Positions 1-5,389 are shown, numbered from the stretch's first letter. The stretch: DNA of 7,840 nt from Planctomycetota bacterium (GCA_014382465.1 JACNJP010000160.1:1-7840), one strand, 5' to 3'. Numbers and translations: made by a program. Notes: a model not told the origin generated them from the sequence alone.

Positions 1-99
1 GGGGAGGTACAGGTAAGCAGGCCCAGGCCGGGCTTAGGAGACGGGCCTGAAGGAGCCGAGCAGACAGAAGCAACCGACTGCGACGACCGGACCCCGTAG
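1..99. other. Unassigned contig-edge sequence
   Basis: No reading frame here matches the P-type ATPase that should precede position 100. The frame that continues the gene runs into TAG at 97-99, and the other two forward frames also hit stops early. The stretch is richer in purines and A than the rest of the window. The family-like ATPase sequence starts right after the stop. The simplest reading is an error-rich contig end; a genuine truncation of the gene is the alternative. Confidence 0.5.
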
Positions 100-681
100 G
101 TGGAGGGGGACAACGGCAGCCACGTCGCAAACGCGGGCCTCGGGGACGCGCTCCAGCCCGACGCGGCGGCTGCCATCGCCGAGCTCCGCCAGCGCGGCTG
201 GCAGGTGGAGATCCTCTCGGGCGACCACCCCGTGGTGGTGGCGGCGGTCGGCCGCCAGCTCGGCGTGGCGCCGGAGTCCTGCCACGGCGGCGTCAGCCCC
301 GAGGGCAAGCTGGCCTACGTCGAGCAGGCCGCCGCCCGCGGCCCGGTCGTCATGGTGGGGGACGGCGTCAACGGCGCCGCGGCCTTGGCCGCCGCCACCA
401 CCGGCGTCGCCGTCCACGGCGGCGCCGAGGCCAGCCTGGCCGCCGCTGACGTCTACATGACCGAGGCGGGCGTCCGCGGCGTCGTGCGCCTGATCGCCGG
501 CGCCCGCCGCACGGTCCTGGTCATCCGCCGCAACCTGGTGGTCTCCCTGGTCTACAACGCCGCCGGCGTCGCCCTGGCGATGGCGGGCTTGCTCAACCCG
601 CTGGTGGCGGCGATCCTGATGCCCGCCAGCTCGCTGACCGTCATCAGCCTGTCCTACCGCTCCCGCACCTTCGGCGCCTGA
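100..681 (+). CDS. ccoI: Cation-transporting P-type ATPase, CcoI/FixI type, C-terminal part
   Basis: This is the last 193 residues of a P1B copper ATPase of the kind that supplies copper to cbb3 oxidase; the full protein is normally about 700-850 residues. The visible part begins in the P-domain (GLGDALQPDAAAAI, residues 13-26), with the SGD motif at 40-42, the conserved Lys at 70 and the hinge GDGVN at 87-91. Two membrane helices close the protein (about 138-161 and 164-185). They carry Tyr152-Asn153 and Met174/Ser178, which match the copper-site pattern known from CopA. The ending SSLTVISLSYRSRTF is typical of FixI/CcoI. ccoS follows 5 bases after the stop, which supports this subtype. The GTG at 100 directly follows a TAG and is not the true start: the N-terminal metal-binding, A- and N-domains are missing. 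Oddity: the invariant Asp of GDGVND is Gly92 (GGC). Confidence 0.85.
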   Translation: MEGDNGSHVANAGLGDALQPDAAAAIAELRQRGWQVEILSGDHPVVVAAVGRQLGVAPESCHGGVSPEGKLAYVEQAAARGPVVMVGDGVNGAAALAAATTGVAVHGGAEASLAAADVYMTEAGVRGVVRLIAGARRTVLVIRRNLVVSLVYNAAGVALAMAGLLNPLVAAILMPASSLTVISLSYRSRTFGA

Positions 682-686
682 ACCCC

Positions 687-932
687 GTGGACCTGCTCTA
701 CATCGCCCTGCCCGCCGCCCTCGCCCTCGGCGCCACCTTCCTGCTCGCTTTCCTCTGGGCCAGCAAGCGCGGCCAGTACGACGACCTCGACACCCCCAGC
801 ATCCGCATGCTCCACGACGAGCCGATTTCGGGGTCAGACATCAATAGAAATGAGAGGTACGACCCCGGAATTAGCGCCTCCGGGACGGACGAAGGTGGAC
901 TGGACCCTCCCGTTCGAGCGGAGGGCGGCTGA
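687..932 (+). CDS. ccoS: cbb3-type cytochrome oxidase assembly protein CcoS
   Basis: This is a small membrane protein needed for maturation of cbb3 oxidase, probably for cofactor insertion. One transmembrane helix spans about residues 4-24. It is followed by the family signature: Trp24, then GQYDDLDTPSIRML at 29-42. The GTG at 687 lies 5 bases after the ccoI stop, so translation is probably coupled; no clear ribosome-binding site is seen. The recognisable protein ends near residue 46. From residue 48 to about 64 the codons come from a dispersed palindromic repeat (829-876), and the last 17 residues, rich in Gly, Asp and Pro, look like read-through of non-coding DNA. The 81-residue length slightly exceeds the usual 45-70, so the native stop may have been lost when the repeat arrived. 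The identity is secure; the C-terminal tail is likely unstructured. Confidence 0.85.
   Translation: MDLLYIALPAALALGATFLLAFLWASKRGQYDDLDTPSIRMLHDEPISGSDINRNERYDPGISASGTDEGGLDPPVRAEGG
829..876 (+). repeat. Dispersed palindromic repeat, copy 1 (short form)
   Basis: This is a 48-base element sharing its first 14 bases (CGGGGTCAGACATC) and its last 17-18 bases (ACGACCCCG, AATTAGCG) with the copy at 4650-4720. Its arms extend just outside the left edge: 825-835 pairs with 861-871 over 11 positions, ten Watson-Crick and one G-U, around a 25-base loop. It lies in the 3' part of ccoS, in the same strand orientation as copy 2. The conserved GGGGTCAGAC edge recalls REP-like elements associated with RAYT (Y1/IS200-like) transposases; that link is from memory and not tested here. 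Confidence 0.8.
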
Positions 933-980
933 ACGGGCGGCGGGGACTTGTTTGCGGTCGCCGCGGACCTAGCTGGAGCG

Positions 981-1514
981 ATGCTCCGCCACCGCCTCCG
1001 CCGGCCTGCTGCGCTCGGATTTGTCGCCCTCCTCACCCTCGCGGCGCTGCTCCCGGCCTGCTCCGACGGCCCGGTGGGCAAGGACGGCTGGCTCAGGGGC
1101 GACACCCAGGCCAAGCTCGACACGGTCGCCAAGCACCTGCGCGGCACCGACCTGGCGATGATCGAGATCGACCACCGCTACCACGAGCTGTGGTGGGCCG
1201 GAGTGGACGAAAACTGGGAGTACGCCGAGTACCAGCTCGAGAAGATCGAGTACGCGCTCCGCAACGCCCTCGAGCGGCGGCCCAAGCGCGCCGAGTCGGC
1301 CAAGGTCTTCCTCAGCACCATGCCGGCATTCCGCCAGCCGGTCCTGAACCGGGACGCTGAGGTGTTCCGCGGCATCTACTCCCAGATGACCGCCCTCTGC
1401 AACGCCTGTCACGAGCTCGAGGTGCTCGGCCACATGTGGGTCGAGCCGCCGACCGAGCGAATGTCGAGCATCCACCGCAAGCCGGTGGCGCCGCCGGCCG
1501 AGAGCGAGCAGTGA
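981..1514 (+). CDS. Lipoprotein with a C-terminal c-type heme site (cytochrome c'-like)
   Basis: The 177-residue protein begins with an Arg-rich n-region, a hydrophobic core (residues 12-24) and a lipobox-like LPAC, with Cys27 as the likely lipidated residue. It is therefore predicted to be anchored at the outer face of a membrane. The mature part is largely helical and rich in Trp, Tyr and Glu (WWAGVDENWEYAEYQLEKIEYAL). It carries one heme c motif, CNACH, at 140-144. A single CxxCH near the end of a helical domain is the arrangement of class II cytochromes c (c'-like four-helix bundles). ATG 981 is preferred over the upstream TTG at 948 because the signal peptide then begins correctly; a GGAG lies only 2 bases before it. 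Its place after ccoS suggests a respiratory electron-transfer or sensing role, which is inference. No specific named family is claimed. Confidence 0.75.
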   Translation: MLRHRLRRPAALGFVALLTLAALLPACSDGPVGKDGWLRGDTQAKLDTVAKHLRGTDLAMIEIDHRYHELWWAGVDENWEYAEYQLEKIEYALRNALERRPKRAESAKVFLSTMPAFRQPVLNRDAEVFRGIYSQMTALCNACHELEVLGHMWVEPPTERMSSIHRKPVAPPAESEQ

Positions 1515-1532
1515 GCCGGTAGGATCTGCCGC

Positions 1533-2084
1533 GTGAAACGGACCCTGTCCCCGCGGCCCGCCGATCTCCTGGCCCTCGCCGCGAGCCTCGCCCTGCCCTG
1601 CGGCTGCCATCCGGCCGCCGAGGTCGAAGCCGCGCCGCAGCTCGAGCTGCGGATCCCGGCGGGGGAGGCGGCCTCGATCGGCAGCTACGCGGTGATCGTG
1701 CGCTGGCCCGACGGCCCCGCCGACCGCATCGCCGGCGAGCGCGACGGCAGCGTCAACGCGGTCTGGTTCACCGACCTGGACCAGGACGGCCGCGGCGAGG
1801 TGGTGGTGTCGATGAGCTCGGCCGGCAGCGGCTCCTACGGCCAGCTCCAGGGCTGGCGCCGCGGCGAGGACGGCCTCTGGCGCCTCATCGAGCTGCCCGG
1901 GCTGGACCCGGACCAGGCCGTTGGCTACCGCGGCCACGACCGCTTCGAGCTGGTCGACGGCGTCCTCCGCCGCGAATTCCCGGTCTTCCTCGAGCCCGAC
2001 GCAAACGCCGCGCCGACCGGCGGCACCCGGCGCCTGGTGCTGGCGGCGACGGGCGCCCGCTGGAGCGACGCGACCGGCGGCTGA
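1533..2084 (+). CDS. Putative lipoprotein, PliI (I-type lysozyme inhibitor)-like
   Basis: The 183-residue exported protein starts at GTG 1533, about 8 bases after an AGGAT ribosome-binding site and 18 bases after the preceding stop, so the two genes are probably co-transcribed. The N-terminus (residues 1-25) is a signal peptide ending in PCGC; Cys25 is the likely lipidated residue, though this lipobox is poor. The body contains SIGSYAVIVRWP, then an acidic Ca-site-like stretch DLDQDGRGEVVV and SAGSGSYG, then GYRGHDRFEL and PTGGTRRL near the end. This order resembles periplasmic inhibitors of I-type lysozyme (PliI) as I know that family, which would protect peptidoglycan from host or predator lysozymes. 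The match is by remembered pattern only; an FG-GAP-like beta protein of unknown role is the alternative. Confidence 0.55.
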   Translation: MKRTLSPRPADLLALAASLALPCGCHPAAEVEAAPQLELRIPAGEAASIGSYAVIVRWPDGPADRIAGERDGSVNAVWFTDLDQDGRGEVVVSMSSAGSGSYGQLQGWRRGEDGLWRLIELPGLDPDQAVGYRGHDRFELVDGVLRREFPVFLEPDANAAPTGGTRRLVLAATGARWSDATGG

Positions 2085-2090
2085 GCCGCT

Positions 2091-2348
2091 TCAATCCCTG
2101 CCGGCCGCCGGCGCGAGCAGGTCGAAGGCGTAGAGCGTGACGCTGCACGGTGCGAGCCGGAGCTGCTCGCCGACGCCCTGGAGTTCGAATTCCTCGATCT
2201 GCACCGGGCGCGGCCCGTCCGGGTCGTTGTGGGCCTGCGGGTCGGTCCCGCCGATCCGCCAGGCCGTGCCGGTGCCGGCGAGGACCGCGCCGCGGAGCTC
2301 GAGCACGACCTCCGCGATCCGCAGCGAGGGGTTCACCACCCCGAGGTT
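2091..2348 (-). pseudogene. C-terminal remnant of a GH51-type alpha-L-arabinofuranosidase
   Basis: The minus strand encodes about 85 residues that look like the C-terminal beta domain of GH51 arabinofuranosidases. It begins LGVVNPSL near 2345, continues through LELRGA, WRIGGTDPQAHNDPDGPR and VQIEE, and ends with the family-type LAPCSVTLYAFDL. The stop at 2093-2091 is natural and lies 6 bases from the convergent stop of the PliI-like gene. Upstream of about 2348 the frame stays open as far as a GTG at 2417, but its residues no longer resemble GH51. That part lies opposite the GH127-like coding sequence of the other strand. The catalytic barrel, normally about 300 or more residues, is absent, so this piece cannot be an active enzyme. 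A stand-alone small protein is possible but unlikely. Confidence 0.6.
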
Positions 2349-2364
2349 CGGGGTGGCCCTCAAC

Positions 2365-2866
2365 GCGGTGGAGGCCCACCGCGGCCGCGGCGAGATGGCG
2401 GTGTGGCTGGCGCGCACCGCGGCTGCTGCCTCCCCGCTGGCGGCGCCGACCGCCGCCTCGCGAGCCGAGGCCAGCGCCTCGGGCGGGAACCTGCGCGCCC
2501 TGAACGACCCAGCGCGAGCCGGCGGCCTCCGGCGACCACACCCACCCCTTTCTGCACTGGTGGCCGCGCAAGGGAACCACCGAGTGGGTCCAGTACGACT
2601 TGGCCGCGCCGACCGCGCTCCGCCGCGTCGAGGTCTACTGGTTCGACGACACCGGCCGTGGCGAGTGCCGACTGCCCGCCTCCTGGCTGCTGCTCTACCG
2701 CGAGGAGGGGAGCTGGCGCGAGGTCCCCGCGCCGAGCGCCTACCCGGTCGGCGTGGACCGCTACGACGCGGTCGACTTCGGCCCGGTGACGACCACCGGC
2801 TTACGGCTGGAGGTGGTCCTCCAAGAGGGCTGGGCCGCCGGCATCCACGAGTGGCGGGTGGAGTGA
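2365..2866 (+). pseudogene. C-terminal remnant of a GH127-type beta-L-arabinofuranosidase, frameshifted
   Basis: The plus strand carries the end of a GH127 (formerly DUF1680) enzyme. In the first frame one reads HRGRGEMAVWLART (2377-2418), the typical last strand of the GH127 beta domain, and then SASGGNLRALND to 2508. The gene then continues one frame over with QREPAASGDHTHPFLHWWPR, EWVQYDL, RRVEVYWFDDTGRGECRLPASW and finally AGIHEWRVE, the usual C-terminal carbohydrate-binding-like domain. An extra C in the CCC at 2508-2510 accounts for the shift: removing it joins ALND to QREPA. Everything upstream of about 2365, including the catalytic barrel, is missing and replaced by the oppositely oriented GH51 remnant. 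The TTG at 2600 would give a readable 88-residue ORF, but it cuts the domain and is probably not a real start. The stop is 17 bases from the convergent reductase gene. Confidence 0.75.
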
Positions 2867-2883
2867 GCGGCGCCGCGTCCCGC

Positions 2884-3726
2884 CTACCACCAGCGCTCGA
2901 ACACCAGCCGCTCCTGGCGCGGCGTACCGGCGCAGGCGGCGTCGAAGGCGTCGATCATCTTCGGGTTGCCGCACAGGTAGATGGCGGTGTCGTCTTCGGG
3001 CAGCAGGGCGGCGAGGGCGGCCGGCTCGAAGACGGCGGGGAAGGACACGCCGCGCGGGTCCTGGCCCGGGCTGGGGAGTCCCAGCACTCTGGCGGCGGCC
3101 TCGTCGGCGCGGCCGGCGGTGGTGCGCGCCGGATCGAAGTCGGGGTCCTCGCCAGGCCGGCTGACGCACGGCACGTAGAGGAAGCGGAAGGGCTGCTCCT
3201 TGGCCAGCGCCTCGAGCTCGTCGCGGAAGGCCAGCTCGGCGCCGCGGCGGGCGCCGTGGAACAGCGCCACCGCCACCGGCACCGGCTGCCCGGCCGCGGC
3301 CTGGGCCTTCAGGTGGCGGAGCATGGAGAGGTAGGGCGCCAGCCCGGTCCCGGTGCCGAGCAGCACCAGGTGGCGGCAGTCGCTGCGCTCCAGCGTCAGC
3401 TTGCCGACGCAGCTCCCGAACCACAACGGCGCGCCAGCTTCGAGAGCGAACAGCCCTTTGCCGCTGCCCTTGGCGTCGACCACCAGGAAATCGAGGGCGT
3501 GGCGCTGTTCGGGCGGAGAGGCGACCGAATACCAGCGCGTCAAGATCTCGCCGTCCTGCTCGAAGGCGACGCTGGTGGCCTGACCGGCCAGGAATTCCGG
3601 CACGGCGCCGCCGTCGGCGGCTTTCACGCGGAAGGCCCCCAGCCCGGGCAGGCCGTTCACCAGCCGGCTCTCGGCCAGCACGCCGGCGGTCATCTTGTCG
3701 CGGGGATCCTTCGGGGCGTCGCTCAT
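2884..3726 (-). CDS. Ferredoxin/flavodoxin-NAD(P)H reductase (FNR family)
   Basis: The 280-residue soluble flavoenzyme should pass electrons between NAD(P)H and a ferredoxin or flavodoxin. The FAD domain occupies about residues 14-115. It has the flavin motif RWYS at 64-67, GSGKGLF at 87-93 and an FGSCVGKLTL strand at 103-112. The nucleotide domain starts with GTGTGLAPYLSMLR at 124-137 and contains YLCGNPKMI at 250-258. The chain ends in an aromatic VFERWW, like the aromatic tails that stack on FAD in bacterial Fpr enzymes. It is somewhat longer than the usual 250-260, with an extra low-complexity stretch around 191-232. ATG 3726 has no Shine-Dalgarno, but a TACAAT box ends 8 bases before it, so a leaderless message is possible. 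The neighbour mqnD is divergent. A reductase component of an oxygenase is less likely because no 2Fe-2S domain is attached. Confidence 0.8.
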   Translation of the reverse strand: MSDAPKDPRDKMTAGVLAESRLVNGLPGLGAFRVKAADGGAVPEFLAGQATSVAFEQDGEILTRWYSVASPPEQRHALDFLVVDAKGSGKGLFALEAGAPLWFGSCVGKLTLERSDCRHLVLLGTGTGLAPYLSMLRHLKAQAAAGQPVPVAVALFHGARRGAELAFRDELEALAKEQPFRFLYVPCVSRPGEDPDFDPARTTAGRADEAAARVLGLPSPGQDPRGVSFPAVFEPAALAALLPEDDTAIYLCGNPKMIDAFDAACAGTPRQERLVFERWW

Positions 3727-3732
3727 GGCGCG

Positions 3733-3746
3733 GGATTGTAGAATCC
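3733..3746. promoter_or_regulatory. Palindromic double -10 box between divergent genes
   Basis: GGATTGTAGAATCC is an inverted repeat with 5-base arms and a 4-base centre. On the minus strand it reads TACAAT (3740-3735), 8 bases before the reductase ATG. On the plus strand it reads TAGAAT (3739-3744), about 48 bases before the mqnD ATG. Each differs from TATAAT by one base. No good -35 hexamer is visible on either side. It is one of the few AT-rich spots in the 66-base intergenic gap. Confidence 0.4.
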
Positions 3747-3792
3747 GCCGTTCCGGTGGGGTCCTTCGGCCCCGGAAACGCCGTCAGAGCCC

Positions 3793-4647
3793 ATGAGCGA
3801 CACCGCCACGAAGACCCTCCTCCTGGGCCACAGCCCGGATCCCGACGACGCCTTCATGCACTACGCGCTGGCGGCGGACAAGCTCGACACCGGCGATTTG
3901 CGCTTCGTCCACAAGCTCGAGGACATCGAGACCCTGAACCGGCGGGCGTTGACGGGCGAGTACGAGATCACCGCGGTCTCGATCCACGCCTACGCCTACG
4001 TCTCGGACAAGTACGCGCTGCTCAACCACGGCGCCTCGATGGGCGAGGGCTACGGCCCGCGCATCGTCGCCCGCGCCGAGATGCCGCTGTCGGCGCTCGA
4101 GAAGGGCAAAGGGCTGCGGATGGCGGTGCCCGGCGAGTGGACCTCGGCCCACCTGGCGGCGCAGATGTGCCTGGGGCCGTATGACTACGAGCTGGTCGAG
4201 TTCGACCAGATCCCGGCGGCGGTGGCGCGCGGCGAGTACGACGCCGGCCTGCTGATCCACGAGGGCCAGCTCACCTTCCAGGAGCTCGGCCTGAAGCTGC
4301 TGCTCGACCTCGGCGAGTGGTGGGGCGGCGAGACCGGCGGCCTGCCGCTGCCGCTCGGCGGCAACACCATCCGCCGCGACCTCGGCGAGGACATCCCGCG
4401 GGTGTCGCAGCTCCTCCAGGACTCGATCCGCTACGGCCTCGAGCACCGCGACGAGGCGGTGAAGTACGCGCTGCAGTTCGGCCGCGATCTCGACCTCGCC
4501 AAGGCCGACGAGTTCATCGCCATGTACGTCAACCAGCGCACCCTCGACTACGGCGACGACGGCCGCGAATCCGTGAAGCTGTTCCTCCAGCGCGCCCACG
4601 ACCAGGGCCTGATCCCCGCGCCCCCGCAGATCGACTTCGTGCGCTGA
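3793..4647 (+). CDS. mqnD: 1,4-dihydroxy-6-naphthoate synthase (menaquinone biosynthesis, futalosine pathway)
   Basis: MqnD converts cyclic dehypoxanthinyl futalosine to 1,4-dihydroxy-6-naphthoate, the ring precursor of menaquinone. The 284-residue length fits the family. The fold is that of a periplasmic-binding protein, but there is no signal peptide, so it is cytosolic. The diagnostic N-terminus is GHSPDPDDAFMHYAL (residues 12-26). It is followed by EYEITAVSIHAYAYV, where the first lobe meets the substrate, the lobe-two start KGLRMAVPGEWTSAHLA, and AGLLIHEGQLTF. His156 in that last motif corresponds, as far as I can align by eye, to the proposed catalytic histidine of the Thermus enzyme. 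PLPLGGNTIRRDLG is also typical. The ATG at 3793 follows a weak AGAG. No other mqn gene is nearby, as is usual in bacteria with scattered futalosine genes. The stop is followed within 3 bases by the palindromic repeat. Confidence 0.9.
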   Translation: MSDTATKTLLLGHSPDPDDAFMHYALAADKLDTGDLRFVHKLEDIETLNRRALTGEYEITAVSIHAYAYVSDKYALLNHGASMGEGYGPRIVARAEMPLSALEKGKGLRMAVPGEWTSAHLAAQMCLGPYDYELVEFDQIPAAVARGEYDAGLLIHEGQLTFQELGLKLLLDLGEWWGGETGGLPLPLGGNTIRRDLGEDIPRVSQLLQDSIRYGLEHRDEAVKYALQFGRDLDLAKADEFIAMYVNQRTLDYGDDGRESVKLFLQRAHDQGLIPAPPQIDFVR

Positions 4648-4649
4648 AC

Positions 4650-4720
4650 CGGGGTCAGACATCGATTGATAATCGAGGTCGTACCTCGGCTAACAATCGA
4701 GGTACGACCCCGAATTAGCG
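4650..4720 (+). repeat. Dispersed palindromic repeat, copy 2 (long form), between convergent genes
   Basis: This 71-base element has the same ends as copy 1 plus an extra internal 24 bases. Outer arms CGGGGTC (4650-4656) and GACCCCG (4706-4712) are perfect complements. A second, internal 12-base perfect inverted repeat, GGTCGTACCTCG (4677-4688) with CGAGGTACGACC (4698-4709), has a 9-base loop. The right halves of the two structures overlap, so they exclude each other. AATCGAGGT occurs as a direct repeat at 4671-4679 and 4695-4703, which marks the internal duplication. The element begins 2 bases after the mqnD stop and contains the TAA of the opposing gene (4717-4715). It could act as a bidirectional terminator, although no U-tract is present. 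Confidence 0.85.
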
Positions 4721-5389
4721 CAGCAACAATGCCGGGCTCAGCCCGCAGGTGGCGAGGTCCAGCGCTTGCAGGTAGATCCGCCCGCAGGCGCCGGCCGGCA
4801 CGGTCTGGACCAGGACGGCGTCGCCGTTGGCGTCGGCGGTGAGGACGGCGCCGAGCGCGGTTGTCCCGTCCAGCCCGAGTTGGGTGCCGGCGCAGGGGTA
4901 GCCGTTGGGGATCACCAGGCCGCCGGTGCCGAAGGCGTAGAGCAGCGCGGCGGCGCCGTTCGCGGTCACGCCGTGGAGCTGGAACTGGTGGGTGGGGCAG
5001 GACCCCGCGACGGCCAGCGCCATCTGGAACTCGGGCACGACGCTGCCGCTGAGCACGTTGCCCTGGTAGTTGACGCCGTTCTCGACGTGGAACTGGCTGC
5101 GCCCCAGGTCGATGGTCGTGACGAGGCTGCTGAAGTTGGTGCCGTAGTAGGGAATGGACAGCTCGGTGAACTGCGCCGAGCCGTTCTCGAAGTCGCCGAC
5201 GGTGTAGGTCCACTCGAAGCGCCCGGTCATCTGCTGCGGCGGCAGCCACGGCTGGGTGAGAGCGGTGTCGACCCAGACGTCTTCGAGCTGGTAGCCGACG
5301 GTCGCGGTCTGGGCGCTGGCGGCCGGGGAGAGGAGGGCGGCGAATGCGGCGCCTGCCAGGAGGGCGGTGGTGGTGGTGGCGCGGGTCAT
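4715..5389 (-). CDS. Secreted protein of unknown function
   Basis: The 224-residue protein starts at ATG 5389. It has a clear signal peptide: Arg3, a Thr/Ala/Leu-rich hydrophobic core and a cleavage site ASA|QT after residue 26. A longer reading from 5461 exists but would bury the signal peptide. The mature part is rich in Gly, Thr, Val and aromatic residues and looks all-beta: TGRFEWTYTVGDFENGSAQF, then SIPYYGTNF, later LLYAFGTGGLVIPNGYPC. It contains four Cys (in SCPTH, YPCAG, ACGRI, TCGLS), enough for two disulfides. The last 50 residues (ADANGDAVLVQTVP, IYLQALD, LSPALLL) resemble the C-terminal beta module seen on many secreted planctomycete and myxobacterial proteins; this is a remembered resemblance. 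The stop TAA lies inside the palindromic repeat. It is convergent with mqnD and divergent from the M60-like gene. No enzyme signature was found. Confidence 0.75.
   Translation of the reverse strand: MTRATTTTALLAGAAFAALLSPAASAQTATVGYQLEDVWVDTALTQPWLPPQQMTGRFEWTYTVGDFENGSAQFTELSIPYYGTNFSSLVTTIDLGRSQFHVENGVNYQGNVLSGSVVPEFQMALAVAGSCPTHQFQLHGVTANGAAALLYAFGTGGLVIPNGYPCAGTQLGLDGTTALGAVLTADANGDAVLVQTVPAGACGRIYLQALDLATCGLSPALLLR

Noticed and set aside
948..980. TTG 948 as the start of the cytochrome-like lipoprotein
   Set aside because: It adds 11 residues in front of the basic n-region of the signal peptide; ATG 981 gives a normal lipoprotein signal.
2349..2417. Extension of the GH51-like fragment up to the GTG at 2417
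   Set aside because: The residues there do not resemble GH51, while the opposite strand reads HRGRGEMAVWLART, a GH127 pattern. The extension is the antisense of the GH127 remnant.
2137..3741. A 534-residue open frame on the plus strand
   Set aside because: It runs antisense through the FNR-type reductase gene and across the two hydrolase remnants. Only the short GH127-like part (about 2365-2508) resembles a known protein; the rest is an effect of high GC on stop frequency.
3784..4662. A 292-residue open frame on the minus strand opposite mqnD
   Set aside because: It mirrors the mqnD codons and has the repetitive Val/Leu/Ala/Gly composition of antisense frames; MqnD is unambiguous on the plus strand.
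829..4720. The two GGGGTCAGAC repeats as part of a CRISPR array
   Set aside because: There are only two copies almost 4 kb apart, with variable centres and palindromic ends; there is no regular spacing and no cas gene.
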